DNA of 64,000 nucleotides from Burkholderiales bacterium (GTDB lineage: Bacteria; Pseudomonadota; Gammaproteobacteria; Burkholderiales; Burkholderiaceae_D): contig CANGAW010000001.1 of NCBI GenBank assembly GCA_947451925.1, forward strand, positions 1-64,000, in the 5' to 3' direction. Positions 44,877-53,131 of the stretch are shown piece after piece. The position numbers and the translations under genes were made by a program. Numbering within the stretch: position 1 is the stretch's first letter; every line of letters begins with the position of its first letter. The notes beneath the pieces were generated by a model. The model was not told the DNA's origin. It ran no database searches and saw only the letters and a program-made list of their open reading frames with translations.

Positions 44877-45572
44877 ATGAACGCCGATCCTCAAGAACTC
44901 AAAAAATTCAGTGAACTTGCCCATCGCTGGTGGGACCCCACCTCCGAATTTCGTCCACTGCACGAAATTAACCCGCTGAGGCTGGAATGGATTAATACAC
45001 GCTGTCCGTTAGCCGGCAAAAAAGTCATCGACATAGGGTGCGGTGGCGGCATTTTGGCTGAGTCCATCGCCAAAAAAGGCGCGACGGTAACCGGTATCGA
45101 TTTGTCAGAAAAAGCACTGCGAGTCGCCGATCTGCATAGCCTCGAATCCGGCTGTGCCGTACGCTATGAACTGATCGCCGCCGAAGAAATGGCCGCCAGA
45201 GAAGCCGGACAATATGACGTCGTCACCTGCATGGAAATGCTCGAACATGTGCCAGACCCGGCAGCCATCGTCAAAGCGTGCGCGACATTGCTCAAACCAG
45301 GCGGACAAGCATTTTTCTCGACCCTGAACCGTAATCCGAAATCGTATCTGTTCGCCATTATCGGTGCTGAATATGTCTTGCGACTGCTACCACGCGGCAC
45401 GCACGACTACGCAAAATTCATCACCCCGGCAGAGCTTTCGCAATACCTGCGCACGGCCGGACTCGAAGTCGAGACGCTCAGAGGCATGACCTACAATCCG
45501 CTGACAAAAATCTACTCGCTGAACCAGAACACGGACGTCAATTATCTGGTCGCCAGCCATAAGCCGGTTTAA
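44877..45572 (+). CDS. ubiG: Ubiquinone biosynthesis O-methyltransferase
   Basis: [48 protein letters not shown]; start 44877 (or 44865). Confidence 0.96.
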   Translation: MNADPQELKKFSELAHRWWDPTSEFRPLHEINPLRLEWINTRCPLAGKKVIDIGCGGGILAESIAKKGATVTGIDLSEKALRVADLHSLESGCAVRYELIAAEEMAAREAGQYDVVTCMEMLEHVPDPAAIVKACATLLKPGGQAFFSTLNRNPKSYLFAIIGAEYVLRLLPRGTHDYAKFITPAELSQYLRTAGLEVETLRGMTYNPLTKIYSLNQNTDVNYLVASHKPV

Positions 45573-45575
45573 ACA

Positions 45576-46253
45576 ATGACACTGACTCGCTTGCCCGCGC
45601 CCGCGGCCGTGCTTTTCGACCTCGACGGAACTCTGGCTGATACCGCGCCAGATCTGGCCGGAGCGGTTAATTTACTGCGCATTTCAAAAGGCCTGCCGCC
45701 CGCCCCCTATGAAATGCTGCGGCCGGTTGCCTCGGCTGGTGCGCGCGGACTAATCGGCGTTGCGTTCAATGTCACCCCGGCAGAGGCTGATTACGACGCC
45801 TTGCGTGATGCCTTTCTGGCCAACTATGAAGCGCAGATCGCGCTCCACACTACCCTGTTTGATGGTGTAGAAGAACTGCTGGGAAGATTGCAAGAACAAG
45901 GGATTCAATGGGGCATCGTCACCAATAAGCCCGCGCGCTTCACAGACCTTTTATTACCAAAAATAAGACTAGGACACGCTGCCTGCTCAATCTCCGGCGA
46001 CACGACAGCACATGCCAAACCACACCCCGAGCCCTTGTTTGAAGCCGCGCGCAGGCTGGGACTTTTTCCCCATCAGTGCTGGTACGTCGGTGATGATTTG
46101 CGCGATATCGAAGCAGGCAAAGCCGCTGGCATGACCACCATAGCCGCCGCCTGGGGTTACTGCGGCAACACGGAACCACTGAGCTGGCAGGCCGACATGA
46201 TTATGCAAACGCCCAACGATTTGATCCGGCTTCTGCAGCAACAAATCACCTGA
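45576..46253 (+). CDS. gph: Phosphoglycolate phosphatase (HAD)
   Basis: VLFDLDGTLADTAPDLAGAVN, WGIVTNKPARF, YVGDDLRDIEAGKAAGM. Confidence 0.94.
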   Translation: MTLTRLPAPAAVLFDLDGTLADTAPDLAGAVNLLRISKGLPPAPYEMLRPVASAGARGLIGVAFNVTPAEADYDALRDAFLANYEAQIALHTTLFDGVEELLGRLQEQGIQWGIVTNKPARFTDLLLPKIRLGHAACSISGDTTAHAKPHPEPLFEAARRLGLFPHQCWYVGDDLRDIEAGKAAGMTTIAAAWGYCGNTEPLSWQADMIMQTPNDLIRLLQQQIT

Positions 46254-46302
46254 ATCTTCGCAGACCTGAACCCGCTATTGGGCTACAATGATTATTCTGC
46301 TT

Positions 46303-46677
46303 GGGGGCGACCTGGCTTCGACAGGGGTGGCAAAGCAGCGCAGGGCATACCGAGGACTGGCTACCTCGTAAATCCAACCGGAAATGCTTAATTGCAAACG
46401 ACTCAGAGCTGCGTTTAGCAGCTTAAATCTAAGAACTTAATAACTTCTTAGCTCTTCACTGCTTCTTCCTTGGGGCAGGCTGGCAACAGCAGAAGAGTCA
46501 TTCACAAGGAATCGCGCTGTATCGGGTTACTTGGTACGGCGTTAAATAATAGGTAACTCGTCTTTCCGCAGCGTGTGCGTCCGCGTCGGCGAGATTAAAT
46601 CAAATGGCTGCACTAAGTATGTAGAACTGTCTGTAGAGTACTTCTGGACGCGGGTTCGATTCCCGCCGCCTCCACCA
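46303..46677 (+). ncRNA. ssrA: Transfer-messenger RNA; predicted tag ANDSELRLAA* (46394-46426)
   Basis: GGGGGCGACCTGGCTTCGACAGGGGTGGC 5' end, GCAAACGACTCAGAGCTGCGTTTAGCAGCTTAA tag ORF, GGTTCGATTCCCGCCGCCTCCACCA 3' end. Confidence 0.97.
46658..46677 (+). repeat. att-like direct repeat, copy 1 (native ssrA 3' end)
   Basis: GATTCCCGCCGCCTCCACCA, identical to 49221-49240. Confidence 0.85.
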
Positions 46678-46707
46678 TAATCCGCATTTGTTAGTAACTG
46701 TCCTTGG

Positions 46708-46762
46708 CAACCCTCAGGTGTCCGTAGGTGCCAGTAAGGCTCCGCGAGTGTCCTGAGGGTTG
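46708..46762. repeat. Inverted repeat CAACCCTCAGG ... CCTGAGGGTTG just inside the left island end
   Basis: Perfect 11-bp arms read directly. Confidence 0.7.
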
Positions 46763-46769
46763 TTGCTAA

Positions 46770-46988
46770 TTACCTCCGGTCGTTGCGTACCGATGCGCGC
46801 TCAGACGTACTGCCTCTAAGTGCGTCCTCCTCAAAGCCCGTGATATCGGACAAGCGATAACGAACGCTCCCCATAAGCTTGAGGTAAATGGGGCCGATAC
46901 CCTCCGAACGCCAGCGCTCGAGCGTGCTTTCAGCGACTTGCCAGCGTTCGGCCAATTGGGTTTGGTTCAGGTATTTGTTTTCAGTCAT
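46770..46988 (-). CDS. AlpA/excisionase-like helix-turn-helix protein
   Basis: YLNQTQLAERWQVAESTLERWRSEGIGPIYLKLMGSVRYRLSDITGFEE, MerR-like HTH_17 style. Confidence 0.8.
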   Translation of the reverse strand: MTENKYLNQTQLAERWQVAESTLERWRSEGIGPIYLKLMGSVRYRLSDITGFEEDALRGSTSERASVRNDRR

Positions 46989-47160
46989 GACGACTCCTTG
47001 GTTGATGCTGCGAAATTACAGCAACTCAGGATTCGCTGATTTGGGGCGGCTGACTAGGGTCGGCCAGAAGCAGCCGTGAGCAAGTGACCGCTGTTGGATA
47101 TCATGATCCAATGCAGCGACAGCGGGACTCTGGCTAGCTTTTGGGGAATGCGGAGGTTTC

Positions 47161-48774
47161 ATGACTAAAGTGAGGCGCAATGAACCCTGCCCTTGTGGCA
47201 GCGGCAAGAAGTACAAGAAGTGCCATGGCGACCTGGCACTTTTAGAACGAATGTCTACGGTAATTTCTGCAGCGCCGGCGATGCTCGCGCGCCATGAGGC
47301 AGCAGAATACCAACGCATTGAACAACAGGGTCTCGGAAAGCCCATCATCTCAGCGAAGATGGACAACGGACATCAGTTCGTTGCAGTCAGAAATAGACTC
47401 CTCTACTCGAAGAAATGGAAAACCTTCCATGACTTTTTGGGCGACTATCTAAAGCATGCTCTCAGCATCGAATGGGGCAACACTGAGTTACTCAAACCGT
47501 TAGATCAACGGCACACCATTCTGGTTTGGTATCACAAGCTCTGCGAGCAGCAGCGCCTGAACATTAAGGAGCCTGGGGAGGTATCAACCGCCCGAATGAC
47601 GGGGGCGGTCGCAGCCTACATGCATCTAGCGTATGACCTCTACGCTCTCGACCACAACGCTGAGTTACAGGCGAAGTTGGTTGCGCGTCTTCGTAGCGGG
47701 AAGAATTTCTACGGTGCAGGCTATGAGGTTAAGGTCGCCGCAATGCTGGCTCGCGCCGGCTTCACCCTTGCCTTCGAGAACGAAGATGATCGAAGAACTT
47801 CACACTGTGAATTTACTGCGACACATCCAAGCACTGGGAAGCAGTTTTCTGTCGAAGCCAAGCGCGACGAGAGCGGCCGTGTCATTCGGCAACTGGTGCG
47901 AGCGCTTGGAAAGTCTGCAAACCACTCCCGTATCGTGTTTATCGATCTAAACACTCCAGACCCATCTACCGACGAAGTGACACCAGGGTATGTTCAGCGC
48001 GCGTTTGATCAACTTCGGAGATTTGAGACCCGCGACCCGCAGGCCCAGCAGCTACCTCCCGCCTACGTATTCTTCACTAACGCACCTTGGGAGCATCATC
48101 TTGACGACTATGAGTGGCGGCAGTTCGCGCTGGCCGACGGATTCCAAATCGAAGAATTCAAGCTCGACCATCAATTCCCATCCTTACGCGCGGCGATTAA
48201 CGGTCGGCAAGCTCACATTGAAATGCACGATTTGCTCAAGTCGATCCGTGTGCATTCGACCATCCCAGCAACATTTGATGGTGAGAACCCCGAGTTGGCC
48301 TTCGTTGAATCAAAACAAAACCGGTTGACTATCGGCAAAAAATACATAGTCCGAGACGCCGAAGGCACCCAAGTTGAAGGCGTACTCGCATCAGCAATAG
48401 TCATTGAGAAAGATAAAATCGCCGTCTGCGCCGTCAACACAGAGGATGGCCGTGGAATCATCTCTCACGTCCCTCTGTCAGACGACGAGCTAGTAGCATG
48501 GGGGAGGCACCCCGACACCTTTTTCGGGGAGATCTCGCGTAACCGCACGTGTAAGACGGTGCTCGATCTATACGACTTCTTCATGGAAACCTATAAAAAT
48601 ACGCCGAAAGCGAAGCTTCTTGAGTTTCTTGCAGACGCTCTAGATATTGATGAATTGAATGCGCTCGATCAGATCGAATTGGCTAGTGTGTACTGCGAGC
48701 GTCTCGCTGCGAATGCCTATTCGCCTGTCGGGTCAAGTCCTAACCCACAGCTGCAAACCATGTGGCGCCGGTGA
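47161..48774 (+). CDS. SEC-C motif protein with PD-(D/E)XK nuclease-like segment
   Basis: N-terminal [19 protein letters not shown] (SEC-C zinc motif); [15 protein letters not shown]...[20 protein letters not shown] resembles an E...E...ExK restriction-like core. Confidence 0.7.
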   Translation: MTKVRRNEPCPCGSGKKYKKCHGDLALLERMSTVISAAPAMLARHEAAEYQRIEQQGLGKPIISAKMDNGHQFVAVRNRLLYSKKWKTFHDFLGDYLKHALSIEWGNTELLKPLDQRHTILVWYHKLCEQQRLNIKEPGEVSTARMTGAVAAYMHLAYDLYALDHNAELQAKLVARLRSGKNFYGAGYEVKVAAMLARAGFTLAFENEDDRRTSHCEFTATHPSTGKQFSVEAKRDESGRVIRQLVRALGKSANHSRIVFIDLNTPDPSTDEVTPGYVQRAFDQLRRFETRDPQAQQLPPAYVFFTNAPWEHHLDDYEWRQFALADGFQIEEFKLDHQFPSLRAAINGRQAHIEMHDLLKSIRVHSTIPATFDGENPELAFVESKQNRLTIGKKYIVRDAEGTQVEGVLASAIVIEKDKIAVCAVNTEDGRGIISHVPLSDDELVAWGRHPDTFFGEISRNRTCKTVLDLYDFFMETYKNTPKAKLLEFLADALDIDELNALDQIELASVYCERLAANAYSPVGSSPNPQLQTMWRR

Positions 48775-49077
48775 CGCATATGCCTCGCCAGATATACATG
48801 GTTATTGAGCGTCGCTCAGCGCACGGGTGCATGCGCAAATCCAGAGTCCACTTTCTGACTCATCTTACGATGCGATGGGACTGCAGCGGACCGACATGCG
48901 GCTTTAAATTGATCGCAAAAACAGGATCAGAATAATGCGGGAAGTTGCGGTGAGCGATGAAGTGAGAGGAGGCGTAAGTACCATCCCACAACTTTCCGCA
49001 AGTTCACAACAGGAGTTAGTAGGTAACTATTAGCATGGAATTGAACCCGGGTACGTTCCCACCACCAAAATTAAAAT

Positions 49078-49102
49078 GCCACCCGATTTTGGGTGGCTTT
49101 TT
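49078..49102. terminator. Hairpin GCCACCC-GATTTT-GGGTGGC-TTTTT
   Basis: Perfect 7-bp stem plus T-run; preceded by CCACCAAAATTAAA. Confidence 0.8.
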
Positions 49103-49127
49103 AATTTTGAATGACGTTTGCGAGAAT

Positions 49128-49212
49128 CGAATCCGCGGGACGCGGGGCGAAGGCAGGGTTTCGTCGAGCATGCTCGACGCTGCCGCAACGGATTCGCGCT
49201 TGCAAGCGCGAA
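49128..49212. repeat. Cluster of perfect palindromes
   Basis: CGTCGAGCATGCTCGACG (49162-49179), TTCGCGCTTGCAAGCGCGAA (49193-49212), CGAATCCG/CGGATTCG (49128/49189). Confidence 0.8.
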
Positions 49213-49220
49213 GACCGGGA

Positions 49221-49240
49221 GATTCCCGCCGCCTCCACCA
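49221..49240 (+). repeat. att-like direct repeat, copy 2 (island right end)
   Basis: GATTCCCGCCGCCTCCACCA. Confidence 0.85.
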
Positions 49241-49283
49241 AAATTAAACAACTACCCGGTTTTTGAACTGCTCCGGGTAGTTG
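49241..49283 (-). terminator. Terminator of catalase-like gene / former ssrA terminator
   Basis: CAACTACCCGG...CCGGGTAGTTG; on minus strand followed by TTTAATTTT. Confidence 0.75.
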
Positions 49284-49323
49284 ATGATTAGCAGAAGACT
49301 GCTTTTCAAAAGTGCACTCGCTA

Positions 49324-50307
49324 TTATTTGCTGCGCTGACCAACGCTGACGGCATACGCAAGCGGGCGTGCCAGCAGGATCGGGTCGCTGGAAGGGCTAA
49401 TGCCGTCCGGCAGGATAAGCGGATTGAACGCCAGTGCTTTCTCTTCCTGTTTTCCATTCGCTACTGGCTTGGACAGTGTTAACGTGCCCAGTTCGACAAT
49501 GGCGCGCTCTTTGGGCCATACGATACTGGCATCATTGACGACATCGCTCTTGTCTGCCAGTTGTAGCAAAACCTTGAAGCTGACTTCACCTTGCTCCAGC
49601 CGCGCTGGCAGTTCTTCCATCAGAAAGTCGTTGCCACGTTTGGCGGCTTCTTCTTCGCTCAGAAATTCATTGCCTGCAACCGGAACAATACGGTAGCGGC
49701 CAAAGCGCTTGACGCCTTGTGCATTAGTAAATTCAAAAGCGTTGACGCCAAAATAGGATTGCGTACCGAAGCTGGCTGGCGCTGGCTTCGGTGCCTGCAC
49801 AAAGGCCAGTGCCGCAGGATGCGTGCCGAGAAATTTTTCGATAGGAGCAGGTTTTTCGGTGCTTTTGCCGATGGTAGCCACTGCGTTCAGCAAGCCCAGA
49901 AAATCTTCCGGCGTCGAGACCGGAAAGCCGTCATAGGAAATGCCAACGAAATCGGTAAAGCCACCCTTGGGCAGATTGAAGCGCACGGCCATCCCGTATG
50001 GGCGGCTGTTCGGGTTGGCGTCCGGGATCATCGGTACGCCGGTGCCCGTGGAAAACCGCACGGTGACATCCACTGATTCTTTGAAATGTGCTGCTTTGCT
50101 GATGGACGCTGCTTCAGCTGAAGGTTTGAAACTGCCCGTAGCCATCACACCTTTAGCGTGATTGGCGCGCATGCCGGCATGCGGGCCACCTGACAGGCCG
50201 TTCAAGGTATCAATGGTTTGTGCCGCTATGCTTTTGGTTTCTTCGGCCTTGCTCTGTGCAGCCAAAGCGAGAAGAAGGCAAGCAAGTGCAATCGAGTGCT
50301 TTTTCAT
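49324..50307 (-). CDS. Catalase-related peroxidase (SrpA-like), exported
   Basis: Signal peptide; GPHAGMRANHAKGVMATGSFKP, VTVRFSTGTGVPMIPDANPNSRPYGMAVRF. Confidence 0.88.
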   Translation of the reverse strand: MKKHSIALACLLLALAAQSKAEETKSIAAQTIDTLNGLSGGPHAGMRANHAKGVMATGSFKPSAEAASISKAAHFKESVDVTVRFSTGTGVPMIPDANPNSRPYGMAVRFNLPKGGFTDFVGISYDGFPVSTPEDFLGLLNAVATIGKSTEKPAPIEKFLGTHPAALAFVQAPKPAPASFGTQSYFGVNAFEFTNAQGVKRFGRYRIVPVAGNEFLSEEEAAKRGNDFLMEELPARLEQGEVSFKVLLQLADKSDVVNDASIVWPKERAIVELGTLTLSKPVANGKQEEKALAFNPLILPDGISPSSDPILLARPLAYAVSVGQRSK

Positions 50308-50440
50308 AGAATTTCCTGATTGATTATTATGGGATTAGGTGTGATGCAACAGCGACACAACATGCACCATGAGAATGTGTTTCGTACAGGCAAAAGAATG
50401 CCTGAGAGTGTCTTCAATCGGGGTATGCGAAACACTGAAA

Positions 50441-50467
50441 CACGCATCATGAATTTCATGATGCGTG
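50441..50467. promoter_or_regulatory. 27-bp perfect palindrome (13-bp arms, 1-nt centre) upstream of catalase-like gene
   Basis: CACGCATCATGAA-T-TTCATGATGCGTG. Confidence 0.6.
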
Positions 50468-50642
50468 CAGCAATAAGCTTGTAGTGATTCCAGAAGAAAA
50501 ACGGGACCCAGTGTCTTCATTGCAAACGGAAAAATTTTTATTCACCGATTGGGCTCAAACAAAAGCCAAAAAGCCAGATCCATTGCTAGCCCTATAATAG
50601 CCACCGGCATTTGAAACAATCTCTGATTCTATTGATGCGCCA

Positions 50643-52463
50643 ATGAAAAACAAACTGCATGCGCATTTAAAATTTACCGTTTACCTTTGTCTGCTGACTA
50701 TCGCGGCCATTTTCATTTATCTGAAAAATGCGCCGCTTCCAACGGGCATGCTGCCCTTCGCCTACGAACTTTCAACGGCTGGTTATTTCTGCACATTGCT
50801 GATCCTGTTAAGTGCGCTATTGCTGCCTGCCAGTCTGTTCAAATGGAGCCGATGGGTAACGCCTTTCCTTGGCTGGCTATGGCTGGTTTATCTGGCCATT
50901 GATCTGACCGTATTTAACCTGTATCGCTTCCATCTGGACTGGTTGCTGATCGAGATGTTCTTTCGTGATTTCAGGGGCATGGGTATTCCGACGTTTCTGC
51001 TTGTGCTGGCAGCAGCCGGCGCCCTCGTCGCTTTGGGACTGATCATCCGGCTGTATCACTCACGCCCTTTTGGCTCCAGAAAAAAATTCATCGCAGCCCT
51101 CGTATTTCTCGCGTTAATGCCTGCGGGCTTTGCAGTCAACGCCGTCATCAACATCTGGGCCACGCATTACAACCGGGACGAGGTCACGCAGTACCGGCCT
51201 TATCTGCCTCTTTTTTATCCGGTTGAGCAGGACAAAAGCGCTGCGCGCATCAGCCATTTTTTACCAGCGGTTTTCCCTGCAGAGCATGGGCATGCCATCA
51301 GGCTTTCAGCAAATCAGGGCGGTCTGGTCCACTATCCGGCAAGCAAGCCACAATGCACGGCCAGACAGCCCGCGCCATCGATTTTGATGATCGTGCTGGA
51401 AAGCTGGCAGGCCGAAAGCCTGAACCCAACGGTGATGCCCAAGCTGAGTCAGTTTGCCGCAGGGGCTTCGCGATTCGATCAGCATGTGTCCAGCGGCGCG
51501 GCAACGGTGCCGGGCTTGTTCGGGCTGATGTTCGGCCTGCATCCTAACTATTTTGAATTATTCAAATCAGCACCCGACAGCTACCCGAGCCAGTTTACGG
51601 AAACGCTATATCAACAGGGCTATCAGTCCAGTGTCTTCACCTCCAGTAATCTGGACGGCTTCTCCTTGCGCCGCCTGTTCTTCCCGCATGTATCTGACAA
51701 TAATTTTGTCGATGCGCTGCCGGATCATGAACTGGTAAAGCGACTGATTGGCAAGCTGCAGTCACGCACTCAAGGGCAAGCGAACTTTGATTTTATGTTT
51801 CTGACTTCATCGCATTCGCCCTATACCTACCCGGATACGTTCACACACTTCAAGCCCCTGCCTGCGGTGGAAGGCGGCTATGCGTTAAATCGCCAAACCG
51901 ATGCGGCGCCGTATAAAAACGATTATCACAACAGTCTTTTTTATCTCGACACGCTGGTCTCCAGCGTATTGACCGCGCTGGAAAAACGGCCTGACTTTCG
52001 CAATACCTGGATCATCATCACCGGCGACCATGCCGAAGAATTTAACGAAAACAAATCAGGCTACTGGGGACATGGCAGCAATTTCAGCAAATGGCAGGTG
52101 CAAACACCGATGATCATTAAAGCACCAGGCCAAAGCCAAGGCTCTGTTGAAACCCGCATGTCATTGCATCAGGATATTGTGCCAACGCTGATGCAAGAAG
52201 CACTAGGCTGTACTGGCCCCGTCACTGTTTACAGTAATGGCGCCAATCTTTTTCATCTGCCGCAAGAGGTGCGCGGCACGGTGGTAGGCTCTTACATGAG
52301 TAGTGCCTACATTGTTGATGGCATGGTGCTCGACAAAACCAGCAACCATAAATACGCGTGGCAGGATATGCGGCAGGAACGCGTGCTCGACGATCCGAAA
52401 AAAATCAGGGCACTGATGCAAGAAGAGCGGCGCTTTATTTCCAGCGCGCCGCAGGCCAATTGA
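50643..52463 (+). CDS. Inner-membrane sulfatase-like protein (LTA synthase/YejM-like)
   Basis: N-terminal TM segments, ILMIVLESWQAESLNP, GDHAEEFNENKSGYWGHGSNFSKWQVQTPMI. Confidence 0.85.
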   Translation: MKNKLHAHLKFTVYLCLLTIAAIFIYLKNAPLPTGMLPFAYELSTAGYFCTLLILLSALLLPASLFKWSRWVTPFLGWLWLVYLAIDLTVFNLYRFHLDWLLIEMFFRDFRGMGIPTFLLVLAAAGALVALGLIIRLYHSRPFGSRKKFIAALVFLALMPAGFAVNAVINIWATHYNRDEVTQYRPYLPLFYPVEQDKSAARISHFLPAVFPAEHGHAIRLSANQGGLVHYPASKPQCTARQPAPSILMIVLESWQAESLNPTVMPKLSQFAAGASRFDQHVSSGAATVPGLFGLMFGLHPNYFELFKSAPDSYPSQFTETLYQQGYQSSVFTSSNLDGFSLRRLFFPHVSDNNFVDALPDHELVKRLIGKLQSRTQGQANFDFMFLTSSHSPYTYPDTFTHFKPLPAVEGGYALNRQTDAAPYKNDYHNSLFYLDTLVSSVLTALEKRPDFRNTWIIITGDHAEEFNENKSGYWGHGSNFSKWQVQTPMIIKAPGQSQGSVETRMSLHQDIVPTLMQEALGCTGPVTVYSNGANLFHLPQEVRGTVVGSYMSSAYIVDGMVLDKTSNHKYAWQDMRQERVLDDPKKIRALMQEERRFISSAPQAN

Positions 52464-52540
52464 TACCAGAGCATTCCGCGTCTGTTTAAAAATTCAAGCA
52501 GCTTTTGTTAATGAATGAAAGACGCTGGAGCATATTAAAA

Positions 52541-53131
52541 TTAGCTTTTGGGCAGTCTGCCCATTAAATAAAATTCATTATTGGGCCGCATGCCGGTGAC
52601 ATTGGCGATCCGGTTCGACAAGCCGAAAAATGCGGTGATGGCGGCGATGTCCCACACATCTTCGTCGTCAAAACCGTGCGCATGCAAAGCCGCATAGTCC
52701 GCATCGCCCACGTTCTGTGAATCCAGACAAACCTTGATCGCAAATTCCAGCATGGCCGTCTGCCGCGGTGTGATGTCCGCTTTCAAATGATTGACCGCTA
52801 CCTGATCCGCCACCAGAGGATTTTTCGCATAGATGCGCAACAGCGCGCCATGAGCAACGACACAATACAGACAACTATTTTTTGCACTGGTGGCGGTAAC
52901 GATCATCTCGCGATCAGCTTTGGAAAGATTGCCGGAATCTTTCAACATCAGCGCATCATGGTAAGCAAAAAATGCGCGGAACTCATCCGGGCGATGTGAC
53001 AAGGCCAAAAATACATTCGGCACGAAACCCGCCTTCTCTTGCACAGCGAGGATTTTTTCACGAATGTCGGACGGTAGATCCATGATTTCCGGAATCGGAA
53101 AACGGGAAATCGGTTTGGCTGGCAAGCTCAT
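52541..53131 (-). CDS. Peroxidase-related enzyme, AhpD/carboxymuconolactone decarboxylase-like
   Basis: REMIVTATSAKNSCLYCVVAHGALLRIY (CxxC...H motif). Confidence 0.9.
   Translation of the reverse strand: MSLPAKPISRFPIPEIMDLPSDIREKILAVQEKAGFVPNVFLALSHRPDEFRAFFAYHDALMLKDSGNLSKADREMIVTATSAKNSCLYCVVAHGALLRIYAKNPLVADQVAVNHLKADITPRQTAMLEFAIKVCLDSQNVGDADYAALHAHGFDDEDVWDIAAITAFFGLSNRIANVTGMRPNNEFYLMGRLPKS

Larger units (their letters stand above)
46678..49240. mobile_element. Small ssrA-integrated island/remnant without a recognisable integrase
   Basis: Bounded by exact 20-bp repeat of the tmRNA 3' end; carries AlpA/excisionase-like HTH and a SEC-C protein; codon style differs from flanks. Confidence 0.75.

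Noticed and set aside
49128-49240. Possible CRISPR-like array
   Set aside because: Palindromes differ from one another, no regular repeat-spacer structure; no cas genes in the window.
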